NCBI GenBank assembly: GCA_938044045.1
Contig: CALIQN010000091.1
Location: 1-23,666, forward strand
Origin: an uncultured Peptococcaceae bacterium
GTDB lineage: Bacteria; Bacillota; Peptococcia; Peptococcales; Peptococcaceae
Direction: 5' to 3'
DNA length: 23,666 bases
Shown here: piece by piece, positions 7,141-15,224 of the stretch
Numbering within the stretch: position 1 is the first letter of the stretch
Layout of the letters: each line of letters begins with the position of its first letter
Made by a program: the position numbers and the translations under genes
Notes under the pieces: model-generated
The model's input: only the letters and a program-made list of their open reading frames with translations
Database searches by the model: none
Told to the model about the DNA's origin: nothing

Positions 7141-8136
7141 CTAGTTACCCTCCTTATTTAAAATACAAAGGGGATCCGCACTCATATAATCTCCCTTATG
7201 GTAATAAGCCGCCCTCGCACGACAACCCCCACAACGCTCACCATAATGACAAGTGCCACATTGTCCACTGTACTTCATCGTACGCAAACTTTGAAAAACT
7301 TCATTTGTTTCCCATATTTCATCAAAAGGACGCTCTTTGACATTTCCTATTGCCATTTTCATATAAGCACATGGCTGAACCTCACCCTTAGGACTAATAA
7401 TGCAGTAACTTAAGCCTGCAAGACAGCCTTTAGAAAAACGTTGTTTTTTACCAACCTCATCCGCTACACGAATAAACTGAGGGGCGCAAGTTGGCTTGAC
7501 CTCAATGGGGATAGCTTTGGCTTTGGTCATGATACGTTGTAAGACACGCTCATAGGATAGTCTATCCAATGCCATCGCCTTAATCTCTTCCCCTCTACCT
7601 GTCGGAATTAAAAAGAAAATATGATGTGCTCTCGCTCCTACTGTAACAGCAAAATCCATCAAATCCGTAATTTCTGACTCATTCCAATCCATGATAGTCG
7701 TATGTATTTGAAAAGGTAAGCCAACAGCTTGACAGTTTTTCATCCCTCTAATTGCCTTATCCCATGCACCATCCATACCCCTTAGATGATCATGTTTTTT
7801 TCTGTCTAAACTATCCAGGCTAATACCTGCTGCTAAAAGCCCGGCTTCTTTTAATTTATGTGCCACCTCTTCAGTGATTAAGGTACCGTTAGTCCCTAGC
7901 ACAGGACGAAGCCCTAATTGTTTTGCATAATGAATCAAAAGATAAATATCATCCCTCATCAAAGGCTCGCCACCTGAAAAAATCATAATCTGAAAACCTG
8001 CTTTAGCAATTTCTTCGATCAGTTTTTTCGCCTCTTGGGTATCAAGCTCACCGCTAGCTTGCTGACCGGACTCACGATAACAATGTGCACAGTATAAATT
8101 ACAAGCATTGGTTGTATTCCAGCTCATTATCTTCAT
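7141..8136 (-). CDS. ahbD: Radical SAM haem synthase AhbD (NirJ2-like)
   Basis: AhbD oxidatively decarboxylates the two propionates of iron-coproporphyrin III to vinyl groups, making haem b. The 331-residue protein has the radical SAM cluster motif CNLYCAHC (C12, C16, C19) near the very N-terminus and the GGEP motif at about residue 55. Downstream are GTNGT and SLDSLD strands. The C-terminal auxiliary Fe-S region is SPASM/twitch-like, with cysteines in CLAGLSYC, PCAYM, CGTCHYGERCGGC and DPLC. The ATG shares one base with the ahbC stop (TAATG). Such proteins are often annotated NirJ2. The family call is strong; the AhbD rather than AhbC assignment rests on the shorter N-terminus and operon order. 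Confidence 0.87.
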   Translation of the reverse strand: MKIMSWNTTNACNLYCAHCYRESGQQASGELDTQEAKKLIEEIAKAGFQIMIFSGGEPLMRDDIYLLIHYAKQLGLRPVLGTNGTLITEEVAHKLKEAGLLAAGISLDSLDRKKHDHLRGMDGAWDKAIRGMKNCQAVGLPFQIHTTIMDWNESEITDLMDFAVTVGARAHHIFFLIPTGRGEEIKAMALDRLSYERVLQRIMTKAKAIPIEVKPTCAPQFIRVADEVGKKQRFSKGCLAGLSYCIISPKGEVQPCAYMKMAIGNVKERPFDEIWETNEVFQSLRTMKYSGQCGTCHYGERCGGCRARAAYYHKGDYMSADPLCILNKEGN

Positions 8137-9323
8137 TAATTATCCTCCAAAACAAAATGACGTTCCTCAAAACTTAGGTAACAAGCCGGATCAAAGCCCC
8201 AAAAATCACCACTAACCGCTTCACCTCTTGCTCTAAAATTACCATTGCAAAGATTGAGCCATGTGCAAGTTTGACATTTTGAGTCTAACAAATGCTTTCT
8301 ATCCTTTAAACCTTTTAAGAGAGGTTGCGCTTCATCTGTCCATATTTCTTTAAATGATTTTTCTCTAACATTACCTAAATAATGATGTTGTGTAAACTGA
8401 TCAGGATGGACATTGCCTTCATTGTCGACATTGGCAAAGGCAATCCCTGAGCGATTCCCACCATTAGTAGAAAGTAATTGATAGATACTTTCTGCCCTTT
8501 TTTTATCTTTTTTCAAATACTTTAAATATAAATATGGTCCATCAGCATGATTATCCACCATCAAAATCTCTTTTGTCTTACCTCGATGATGAAAATCAAG
8601 GGTACGCTCTACAATTTTATCCAAAACAGCTCTGGTCTCTTCATGGGTCAAATCTTCTTTGATAAGATCTTCTCCACGACCAGAATAAACAAGATGATAA
8701 AAACAAATGCGATCAATGTCCTCTTTTTCCAATAAATCTAAAACTTTATCAATATCTTGATAATTAGAACGATTGATTGTAAAACGTAAACCCACACGTT
8801 GACCAACTGCACGACAATTTCTTATGCCTTGTATTGCTAAGTTATAAGCACCATCCACACCACGAAAAGTATCATTAACTTCCTCTATGCCATCAATGGA
8901 AATACCAACATAACCAATCCCACTATCTTTAATTTTTTGTGCAACTTCCTTGGTAATCAAAGTCCCATTTGTCGATAAAGTCGCACGAATACCTCTTTTT
9001 CTTGCATATTGTGCCAAATCAAAAAAATCTGGGCGAATCAGTGGCTCACCACCTGAAAACAAAATCACCGGCACATTAAACTCTGCTAAATCATCAATGA
9101 AACGCAGGGCTTCTTGAGTTGTCATTTCATTAGCATAAATCTTAGCCTCAGAAGAAGAATAACAATGTTTGCATTTGAGATTACATGTTCTCGTATAATT
9201 CCAACTCACCACTGGACCTTTGCCCTCTGATACCCCATGCCTTTGATTTTTACTTTCTTTCACATAACGTAAACTATCCCCATAATAACCTTCATCAGTC
9301 AGCAACTTCGTTAAACTCAGCAT
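8136..9323 (-). CDS. ahbC: Radical SAM Fe-coproporphyrin III synthase AhbC (NirJ1-like)
   Basis: AhbC removes the two acetate side chains of didecarboxysirohaem to give iron-coproporphyrin III. It is 395 residues. An N-terminal extension of about 40 residues precedes the radical SAM motif CNLKCKHC (C47, C51, C54). GGEP follows near 90, then STNGT and SIDGI. The C-terminus has VHPDQFTQHHYLGNVREKSF and auxiliary cluster cysteines in CQTCTWLNLCNGNFRARGE and DPAC, both typical of AhbC/NirJ1. It is the first gene of the operon and has a GGAGG-containing ribosome binding site and a recognisable promoter. NirJ of haem d1 synthesis is a close relative, but no nirS or other d1 genes are present, and the AhbA/B pair favours haem b. 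Confidence 0.88.
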   Translation of the reverse strand: MLSLTKLLTDEGYYGDSLRYVKESKNQRHGVSEGKGPVVSWNYTRTCNLKCKHCYSSSEAKIYANEMTTQEALRFIDDLAEFNVPVILFSGGEPLIRPDFFDLAQYARKRGIRATLSTNGTLITKEVAQKIKDSGIGYVGISIDGIEEVNDTFRGVDGAYNLAIQGIRNCRAVGQRVGLRFTINRSNYQDIDKVLDLLEKEDIDRICFYHLVYSGRGEDLIKEDLTHEETRAVLDKIVERTLDFHHRGKTKEILMVDNHADGPYLYLKYLKKDKKRAESIYQLLSTNGGNRSGIAFANVDNEGNVHPDQFTQHHYLGNVREKSFKEIWTDEAQPLLKGLKDRKHLLDSKCQTCTWLNLCNGNFRARGEAVSGDFWGFDPACYLSFEERHFVLEDN

Positions 9324-9550
9324 AAAAATCCTCCATATTTTTACAACTCATGTAGTTAACCTATATTAATGATTTTAGCATTTTTTCTAAAAAAAACAAG
9401 CAAAAATCAGCTTATATCATATGGTGAGTAATTTTCCGTGACTTATTTTAGCTTTTTAAAGCATTTTATAGGGTTCTATTTCCTTAATTTTTTAGTTTAA
9501 TACTCTAGTTAATAAAAGTTCTCCATAGTTAACTTTATTTTTAGTATTAA
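9324..9550. promoter_or_regulatory. A/T-rich promoter region of the ahb operon
   Basis: No gene is seen here. On the minus strand, TTGTTT (complement of 9394-9399) and an extended TGC-TAAAAT -10 (complement of 9372-9380) with a 16-bp spacer form a candidate ahb promoter, about 50 bases ahead of the start. The motif TAGTTAA(C) occurs near 9353, 9506 and 9528, and might mark a regulator, but the DNA is so A/T rich that this is weak. Confidence 0.5.
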
Positions 9551-9580
9551 AAAAATCTCTCCAAAACTGGAGAGATTTTT
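9551..9580. terminator. Terminator of the efflux operon
   Basis: A 12-bp stem (AAAAATCTCTCC at 9551-9562, complement at 9569-9580) with a six-base loop lies immediately after the stop of the permease gene. A- and T-runs on both sides make it usable in both directions. Confidence 0.88.
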
Positions 9581-9583
9581 TAA

Positions 9584-10858
9584 TTATTCATAACGCAAGG
9601 CGTCAATTGGATCAAGTTTTGCTGCTTTATTGGCTGGATAATAACCAAAAAATATCCCTATCGCCATAGAAAAAGATACGGAGACTAAAACAGAAGTCAA
9701 TGAGGGGAACTTGGCTTCATGAATAAAGGAACTGGCAAAATAACCAAAGCCTCCACCAATCAAGACGCCTATAATGCCGCCAATCATACAAACGATCATA
9801 CTTTCTGTAATAAATTGTAGTCGAATGTTATTATTTGTCGCCCCTAAGGCCTTTCTGACCCCGATTTCTCTTGTACGCTCAGTGACAGACACTAGCATGA
9901 TATTCATGACCCCAATACCACCAACGAGTAGGGAAATCCCCCCAATGACAGCAATGGCTAAGGATAGCATTTTCATCATGCTATTACTTTCTTCAAGGGC
10001 ACTTTGTACAGCTTGAGTCTCCACTTTCCAGTCGGTGTTAGAGCGATACTGCTCTAGGAAATATCTTTTTGCTTCTTTTTCAACCTTTGAAACAGACTCA
10101 CTATTTTTAGCAGAAATCATAATATCTGTAAACGTCCCTGCCTCTTCATCAGTACTGAGTTCTAGTGCTGTTGTATAAGGCACATAAGCATTAGTTGTCA
10201 AATCCTTATCCGATACATTGGCGCTACCACCAAAAAGGCTTGGCGGTTTTTCATAGCGATAAATCCCAATGATTTGGTAGCTTTCTGAACCTTCCTCGCC
10301 ACCTTCAATGCTTATTTTAGCACCCATGGCACGATTATTATCACTATTAAATAGATTCTTTACCAATTTATCAGACACGACAACAAAAGACTTATTCCCG
10401 TTTTCATCAGAAGAATTGATAAAACGTCCCTGTATCATTTTGACAGTGTTGATTTTTGGATAATCACTATCCACACCTATGGTCATCACATTGGATTCTT
10501 TAGTCTTATATTTTGCCACATAGCCTGGTGCTGAGACAGTAAAGCCGACACCTCTTATATTATCGCCAAGTTTTTCTTTTAGATCTGTAATTTGTTCTAG
10601 ACTGATGCGATCACTCGTTTTCATCTCAGCGCCACTGCCTCCATTATCCTCTTGTCTAGGCATAACATAGGCAACGATATTGGTTGTCCCAAAAGAATTT
10701 AAGGTATCATTGACCTTGGCTGTCATCGCATCCCCTACCGATAAAATCGAAATAACAGCTGCTATCCCGATGACAATACCAAGCATGGTCAAAACTGAAC
10801 GAACTTTATTGGCACGTACATTCCATAGTGCCATCTTGATATTTTCTAGTAGATTCAC
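9584..10858 (-). CDS. MacB-like ABC transporter permease (FtsX domain)
   Basis: Membrane subunit of a MacB-type ABC transporter. It is 424 residues. One TM segment lies at about 20-42 (LTMLGIVIGIAAVISILSVG), followed by a large extracytoplasmic MacB-type domain (~45-290). Three TM segments form the C-terminal FtsX domain (~297-322, ~345-372 and ~385-408), with the conserved VTERTREIGVRKALGA between the first two. Unlike E. coli MacB, the ATPase is a separate protein. Its gene overlaps the ATPase gene by four bases (ATGA), and the adaptor gene comes before both, so it is the third cistron of the operon. Such systems act as mechanotransmission pumps exporting peptides, antibiotics or lipophilic compounds; the substrate is not evident. 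Confidence 0.92.
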   Translation of the reverse strand: MNLLENIKMALWNVRANKVRSVLTMLGIVIGIAAVISILSVGDAMTAKVNDTLNSFGTTNIVAYVMPRQEDNGGSGAEMKTSDRISLEQITDLKEKLGDNIRGVGFTVSAPGYVAKYKTKESNVMTIGVDSDYPKINTVKMIQGRFINSSDENGNKSFVVVSDKLVKNLFNSDNNRAMGAKISIEGGEEGSESYQIIGIYRYEKPPSLFGGSANVSDKDLTTNAYVPYTTALELSTDEEAGTFTDIMISAKNSESVSKVEKEAKRYFLEQYRSNTDWKVETQAVQSALEESNSMMKMLSLAIAVIGGISLLVGGIGVMNIMLVSVTERTREIGVRKALGATNNNIRLQFITESMIVCMIGGIIGVLIGGGFGYFASSFIHEAKFPSLTSVLVSVSFSMAIGIFFGYYPANKAAKLDPIDALRYE

Positions 10859-11568
10859 TTGCGCACCTCCTCAGCCAGATTGCCATCAGTCATCAACATG
10901 ACTCTCTCGGTTTCCATCGCTAACTCAGGATTGTGGGTAATAAATAAAATGGTTTTTTTCTGCTCTTCATGAAGTTTATGAAAAATATCCATAACTAAAC
11001 GTCCTGTATTGGAGTCTAGTGCACCTGTCGGCTCATCCGCCAATATAATATCGGGATCATTTGCCATGGCTCGAGCAATCGCCACCCTTTGTTTTTGTCC
11101 ACCGGATAGCTCATTGGGCAAATGATGCATTCTATCGCCCATCTCTACCATATCCAAAAGATATTCTGCTCTTTCTTTGCTCTCTCTGTTGCCATAACCT
11201 GCATAAAGCATAGGAAGAGCGACATTATCTAGAGCTGTACTGCGCCCAATTAGATTGAACGTCTGAAAGACAAAGCCTATCATACGATTTCTAATGATGG
11301 ATAATTCTTCATCAAGGGCTTCACTAACATCAACATTATTTAAAAAGTACGATCCTTCTGTCGGTCTATCCAAAGCCCCAATAATATTCATCAATGTTGA
11401 TTTTCCGGAGCCTGACTGTCCTACAATAGAGACAAATTGCCCTGTTTCTACAAAAAGATCAATCCCATGTAAAATTTCTAGCTCATTTGGCTCCCCAATA
11501 TAGTAAGACTTTTTGATACCTCGCATTTCTATCAAGGCACGATTTTCAGCCTCTCTCACCTTATCCAT
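10855..11568 (-). CDS. MacB-like ABC transporter ATP-binding protein
   Basis: The 237-residue nucleotide-binding subunit of the same pump. The Walker A motif is GQSGSGKST (50-58), the Q-loop is in FVFQTFNLI near 99-107, the signature is LSGGQKQRVAIARA (154-167), Walker B with catalytic Glu is IILADEPTGALD (174-185), and the switch His is in FITHNPE. The FQxFNL and ADEPTGALD forms are those of the MacB/LolD branch. The gene overlaps the adaptor gene upstream by eight bases and the permease downstream by four bases, indicating strong translational coupling. The ATG has GGAGAAGAGGG upstream. Confidence 0.95.
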   Translation of the reverse strand: MDKVREAENRALIEMRGIKKSYYIGEPNELEILHGIDLFVETGQFVSIVGQSGSGKSTLMNIIGALDRPTEGSYFLNNVDVSEALDEELSIIRNRMIGFVFQTFNLIGRSTALDNVALPMLYAGYGNRESKERAEYLLDMVEMGDRMHHLPNELSGGQKQRVAIARAMANDPDIILADEPTGALDSNTGRLVMDIFHKLHEEQKKTILFITHNPELAMETERVMLMTDGNLAEEVRK

Positions 11569-13621
11569 TATTGCCCTCTTCTCCTGGAATGTCTGTCGTC
11601 ATCGTCACGACCTCGCCACCTCTATATTGTTTTGGTTGCATCAAGACTTGCATACCATCTTTTAAGTCTTTGCCCTCAATCGCAATAGAAGTATCTGTCA
11701 TGACCCCAGTTGTGACAGGAACCGCTCTTAGGGTATATTCATTTTCTTTTTCACCTGGATCCATGGTCAAAATGGCTTCACTTCCATCATCTTGGACAAT
11801 GATAGCCTCTAGTGGCACACTAAAAGTTGATTTTTCTTCTTTCAAGATAATTTCTGCACGTGTTTTCATCCCCACTAAAAAACTACCTTGTGGTCCTAAA
11901 AGGCGGACACGCACATTAAAGCTTGGTGACTTAGAGGTAGATATTGAAGCACTCTTGCTATCACTACCAGCTGCAGCGGCTGTATCTTCTGCTGAAAGAC
12001 CAACAGACACGACCTCACCAGGAAACTCATGATCATCGTCACCATCTCTTTTTACCTTGACTTTCATGCCAGGTTTGATTTTAGTCACATCTTGTGTCTT
12101 GACCTTCACTTCTGCGAAAAGCTGATCTAAGGCTTCAATCTCAAAAAGTGCGCCACTAGGAGCAACACCTTCTTTGGCATAAACATGGGTAATGGTCCCC
12201 GACATAGGCGCACGAATAATGGTATCCTCCAAATCACGATACATTCCTGCTAATTCTATCGCTCCCGTCTTGTCACTAGCACTGATTTTAGAAGTATTTA
12301 AGCCATCCCAGAGTGTTTTGACTTCACTTTTGGCTTGTACTTCAGCCAATTCAAGATTTTTTAGTGCTGCCTCATAGGCTTTTTTTGCTGTATCAGCTGA
12401 CTGACGATGGGTCTTTAGGACATCTTCTCGACTCTTGCCACTACTTTCGCCTTGGCTTTCTATGGTTTTTAAGTTTTCTTCGGCTTTCTTTAAAGCAAAT
12501 TCTGCATTTTCTAATTCTTGCTTGCGTGTGATTTTAGCTCTATCATAGGTCTCTGTTTCACTCTTAGTACGTGAATAATCACTTTCTGCCCCTGCCAAGT
12601 CACTTATGACTTTATTTAAGTCATTTTGAGTTTTATAGTAAAGTTTCTCTGCTTGATTGGAAAGTGGATTTTGTAATTTATAATTATCATAGGCTGCTTT
12701 TTTAGTATTGTATTCAATTGTCTTATTAGCCTTTTCATTATCAGAAGCTGTATCCATTGCTATTTTCGCTTGATTCATCTCCTGCTCACGTTTTGCCAGT
12801 TCTTCTATAATAATAGCATTTTTAGCTGATTCTTCTTTAAGTGCTCTATCTTTAGTTGCTAATTCTTCTTGAAGTTGATTTTTTAAAAAAGTTAAATCTT
12901 CTCTATCTCTACGTGCTGTCCTATTTTCACTTACACTGGCTGAATTTTGCTCAGCACTATCTTTATAGCGTTCTTTTGTTTGCTCATAAGTTTGTCTTGC
13001 TGAAGCAACTGCTTGTCTGGCACTTTCAAGGGTTGATTGGTAGGCACTGGTCTCAGGATTGTAGCCTTGTTCCAAAGATTTTTTGTAGTCACTGTAGACT
13101 TTTTCTGCCGCTTCCCAGGTGGATTTGGCTGAAGAAACACCTGCTTCAGCCGAAAGTACTGTCCCTGTCTTACCTTGATTTAAAAGACTTTGTGCCACCT
13201 CATACTTATCTTTTGCAATTGCCACTTGCTGAGCAAGATTCTTTGCCTGTGTACTAAGGGTGGCTTCCTTGACTTGGATTTGTTTTCTAAGCGACTTATC
13301 ATCCAAATACGCCAAAATTTGCCCCTCTTGTACAAAAGTATTGTCTTTCACCAAAATGGTTTTGACAGGTAAAGTCTGAGTTGTATAAACAGAGACATCT
13401 TTTTCAGCAATGACCTCCCCATTTGCACTAACCTTTGAACTCAGATCTTCTAAAGCGAGGTTACCCACCTCACTTGCTGAAATAATATTTTTATCGTTAC
13501 CACCCATGTAGGATTTTGCCCCGAAAGCAATACCTGCAAGGAGTAAAAGTGCAATTGCTATTTTTTTCTTACTCTTTCTTCTCTTTGGCAAAGCCCCGTT
13601 GGAATTTTTTAACTTTTTCAT
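11561..13621 (-). CDS. MacA/HlyD-type efflux adaptor with long coiled-coil hairpin
   Basis: A membrane-fusion (adaptor) protein of 686 residues, much longer than typical MacA (about 370-400). A lysine-rich N-terminus precedes one TM helix (residues ~20-38). The first lipoyl half and beta strands lie around 50-115 (SANGEVIAEKD, VQEGQILAYLD). A very long coiled-coil hairpin fills residues ~115-455, with many A, E, K, Q and S. The second lipoyl half (IRAPMSGTITHVYAKEGV near 465-485) and the beta-barrel and membrane-proximal domains follow. It is the first gene of the operon. A long hairpin suits a diderm envelope where the adaptor must reach an outer-membrane channel, or a thick wall; the sequence alone cannot choose. 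The N-terminus could also be a signal anchor. The start has AAAGGGG upstream. Confidence 0.92.
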   Translation of the reverse strand: MKKLKNSNGALPKRRKSKKKIAIALLLLAGIAFGAKSYMGGNDKNIISASEVGNLALEDLSSKVSANGEVIAEKDVSVYTTQTLPVKTILVKDNTFVQEGQILAYLDDKSLRKQIQVKEATLSTQAKNLAQQVAIAKDKYEVAQSLLNQGKTGTVLSAEAGVSSAKSTWEAAEKVYSDYKKSLEQGYNPETSAYQSTLESARQAVASARQTYEQTKERYKDSAEQNSASVSENRTARRDREDLTFLKNQLQEELATKDRALKEESAKNAIIIEELAKREQEMNQAKIAMDTASDNEKANKTIEYNTKKAAYDNYKLQNPLSNQAEKLYYKTQNDLNKVISDLAGAESDYSRTKSETETYDRAKITRKQELENAEFALKKAEENLKTIESQGESSGKSREDVLKTHRQSADTAKKAYEAALKNLELAEVQAKSEVKTLWDGLNTSKISASDKTGAIELAGMYRDLEDTIIRAPMSGTITHVYAKEGVAPSGALFEIEALDQLFAEVKVKTQDVTKIKPGMKVKVKRDGDDDHEFPGEVVSVGLSAEDTAAAAGSDSKSASISTSKSPSFNVRVRLLGPQGSFLVGMKTRAEIILKEEKSTFSVPLEAIIVQDDGSEAILTMDPGEKENEYTLRAVPVTTGVMTDTSIAIEGKDLKDGMQVLMQPKQYRGGEVVTMTTDIPGEEGNNG

Positions 13622-13760
13622 CCCAAGTAAGCCCCTTTCTCTTTGGTTTAAGCTATTATTACTGTTTTTTTTTTTTTACACAAGTGACTTTTTACACTAG
13701 GAAAGCGATTTTGTGCATATTTTTATTTTTTTGTCACTTTTAATCTGCCAAATAACATAA
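13622..13760 (-). promoter_or_regulatory. Upstream region of the efflux operon with T13 tract
   Basis: No gene is seen here. There is a 13-base homopolymer of T at 13665-13677 (A on the transcribed strand's partner). On the minus strand a weak promoter can be drawn with TTGTGT (complement of 13678-13683) and TAATAA (complement of 13656-13661), which would put the whole tract in the spacer. TTTTTACAC is repeated at 13673-13681 and 13689-13697 (period 16), and AAGTGAC (13682-13688) has an inverted copy, GTCACTT, at 13733-13739. These may be operator elements. Confidence 0.4.
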
Positions 13761-13813
13761 GAATAAGGACAAACCAAACTCATTTGTCCTTATTTATCAA
13801 GTATAATCTGACC

Positions 13814-14309
13814 TTACAGTTCATTTTCATCCAAATTTTTCAGTGTAATGCCATCTTTTGTTTTCCAATCCACTTTGTCATTGGTATTCATCCCTAGGAC
13901 AAAGGCAGCGGCATAAGAAGGACTATTAAACAAATAATTTTTTTGTAATAGCCCAGAAATGATATCTCCATTTGCTTGACATCGCACTCTTAGAGCCTTA
14001 ATTGAATTAGGAATAGACTTAGAATCATTTTCTTCTATCATGCTACCTTTTAAAACAACAAAGCCTTCACTAGTACACATACATTGTGCGTTGATGGTTC
14101 TATTAGAACGCTTTATCTTTCTAGATAAATAAAGGCGTCTTTGTTCACTCTCTTCATTTTTGCTTTAAATCCTGTCTATCTTTATACTTATCCAAAAACG
14201 ATCGTGGTATTTTATAAGCTAGTCCTGTCCAATTGGAAAGCGTACATTTAATCCTTCCCGTAACATCGCCATCCATTAGAAATAGATTAAAATTTTTGCT
14301 CTTTTTCAC
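13814..14309 (-). pseudogene. Decayed GIY-YIG nuclease-family gene (N-terminus plus DUF4357 only)
   Basis: Two pieces of one protein family lie in different frames. A GTG at 14307-14309 opens a 51-residue frame ending at a TGA at 14154-14156. It contains LMDGDVTGRIKCTLSNWTG and LAYKIPRSFLDKYKDR, the N-terminal block of GIY-YIG nuclease-family proteins. After a frame change comes RRLYLSRKIKRSN and then SEGFVVLKGSM, followed by PSYAAAFVLG, WKTKDG and LKNLDE, the C-terminal DUF4357 domain, ending at 13814. The expected link (about 150-200 residues with the GVYFLFG start, the GIY-YIG catalytic residues and the DNA-binding part) is absent. This is an internal deletion plus frameshift. The ATG at 14078-14080, which would give an 88-residue product, is inside the domain and has no ribosome binding site. 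Confidence 0.82.
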
Positions 14310-14466
14310 ACGAACAAATCCTTTCTTTAATTTGACTTATTTTAGACATATCATTTTTTGTACCATTGTATCAATATTCACTAGTGCTATTATAAGTTAA
14401 TTCATGTATGAACAAAATAAAAATAGCATCGTCATTATACAAATTGCCATACCTAATAATAAAAAA
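14310..14466. other. Intergenic stretch, nothing definite
   Basis: No convincing gene lies in this stretch. A minus-strand hydrophobic stretch ending at a stop at 14397-14399 (PFLLLGMAICIMTMLFLF) looks like the last helix of a membrane transporter, but a stop lies a few codons upstream, so at best it is a gene remnant. Confidence 0.3.
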
Positions 14467-14510
14467 GGCACCTTGAAATCAAACCATATTTGATTTCAAG
14501 GTGTCTTTTT
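14467..14510. terminator. Terminator (both directions possible)
   Basis: CACCTTGAAATCAAA (14469-14483) pairs perfectly with 14489-14503 around a five-base loop. A G-T and a G-C pair extend it, with flanking A6 and T-rich tracts. It lies about 40 bases after the stop of the LysE-family gene on the minus strand. Confidence 0.85.
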
Positions 14511-14547
14511 TAACCTATCATGCTCTGCCTCTAATAAAAAATCCGCT

Positions 14548-15132
14548 TTATCTCAACATACTGTAGACGCATTCCAGTAGGGTCAATGCCAATACCACAT
14601 TAATCACCCGATAATGCTTGGTATAAAATTGTTGGATCAAAAGCCCCATCCCTACCCATAGGCTCGTTGCGATGGTGCCGATGGTCGCAATGACCAGTTC
14701 AAAAAACAAAAGTGAGGTAAATGAAGGATCAAATTCTACAATGTAGCCTGTCAGTGCAGTGATACCAAATAAATAAATTTTGACATTCACAAACTGGAGC
14801 ATGAAGCCCTTTAAAAAAGATGCTGATTGATTTGTATTTTCTGTGGAAGGCTTACTAATAGCAATATGAACAGCAAGCCATAAAATATAAGCTACCCCGA
14901 TATACTTCATCACCATCATCATATCTGGTACTATGGCATTGAGTCCATAGACAAAAATTGCACATAATACTTGCACCACATAGTAACCTGCAAAAATGCC
15001 AAAAAATAGTGGTCTGCCTTTTTGGTAACCATAATTGGTGACGGTATTGAGTGCCAAAATATTGCCTGGTCCAGGGGTCAAGGAATTAATCACACAATAC
15101 ACCAAAAAATTAAGCATTACAGCCATTGACAT
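14548..15132 (-). CDS. LysE/RhtB-family amino-acid exporter
   Basis: A 194-residue inner-membrane protein of the LysE/RhtB translocator family, which exports amino acids or similar small metabolites. The diagnostic N-terminal block is NSLTPGPGNILALNTVTNYG (residues ~16-35; family motif P-G-P). About six hydrophobic segments follow, as is usual, with the FLKGFMLQFVNVKIYLFGI region near 104-122 corresponding to the family's F-x-x-G-x-x-x-x-x-x-N-P-K. Here NPK is NVK, a deviation. It starts at ATG with an AGAGGGG site. It lies downstream of, and in the same direction as, a LysR regulator, with an inverted repeat over its promoter, so control by that regulator is likely. The substrate is not known. 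Confidence 0.9.
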   Translation of the reverse strand: MSMAVMLNFLVYCVINSLTPGPGNILALNTVTNYGYQKGRPLFFGIFAGYYVVQVLCAIFVYGLNAIVPDMMMVMKYIGVAYILWLAVHIAISKPSTENTNQSASFLKGFMLQFVNVKIYLFGITALTGYIVEFDPSFTSLLFFELVIATIGTIATSLWVGMGLLIQQFYTKHYRVINVVLALTLLECVYSMLR

Positions 15133-15143
15133 CTTAATCCCCT

Positions 15144-15178
15144 CTTTCTATAGATTATAGTATCAAATCAATAGAAAG
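15144..15178 (-). promoter_or_regulatory. LysE-gene promoter with overlapping inverted repeats
   Basis: A perfect TATAAT on the minus strand (complement of 15154-15159) is embedded in CTATA-GAT-TATAG (15148-15160). An 8-bp inverted repeat, CTTTCTAT (15144-15151) and ATAGAAAG (15171-15178), brackets the core promoter with 19 bases between the arms. The layout fits a LysR-type or other dimeric regulator site. No good -35 is visible, which suits activator dependence. Confidence 0.5.
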
Positions 15179-15224
15179 TAATGATAATACTTTTTTAATA
15201 TGTTTATCCATAGGTTAAAACTAT

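Noticed and set aside
12856..13372. Plus-strand leucine-rich frames opposite the efflux adaptor
   Set aside because: They arise from the antisense of a coiled-coil coding region rich in Glu, Lys and Gln codons. No ribosome binding sites were seen.
14397..14470. Hydrophobic minus-strand peptide like the last helix of a transporter
   Set aside because: A stop codon lies just upstream and the segment overlaps a terminator, so a gene cannot be supported. It is mentioned only as a possible remnant.
14404..14493. 29-codon plus-strand frame starting ATGTATGAACAA
   Set aside because: It runs into the terminator hairpin, has no ribosome binding site and its product resembles nothing.
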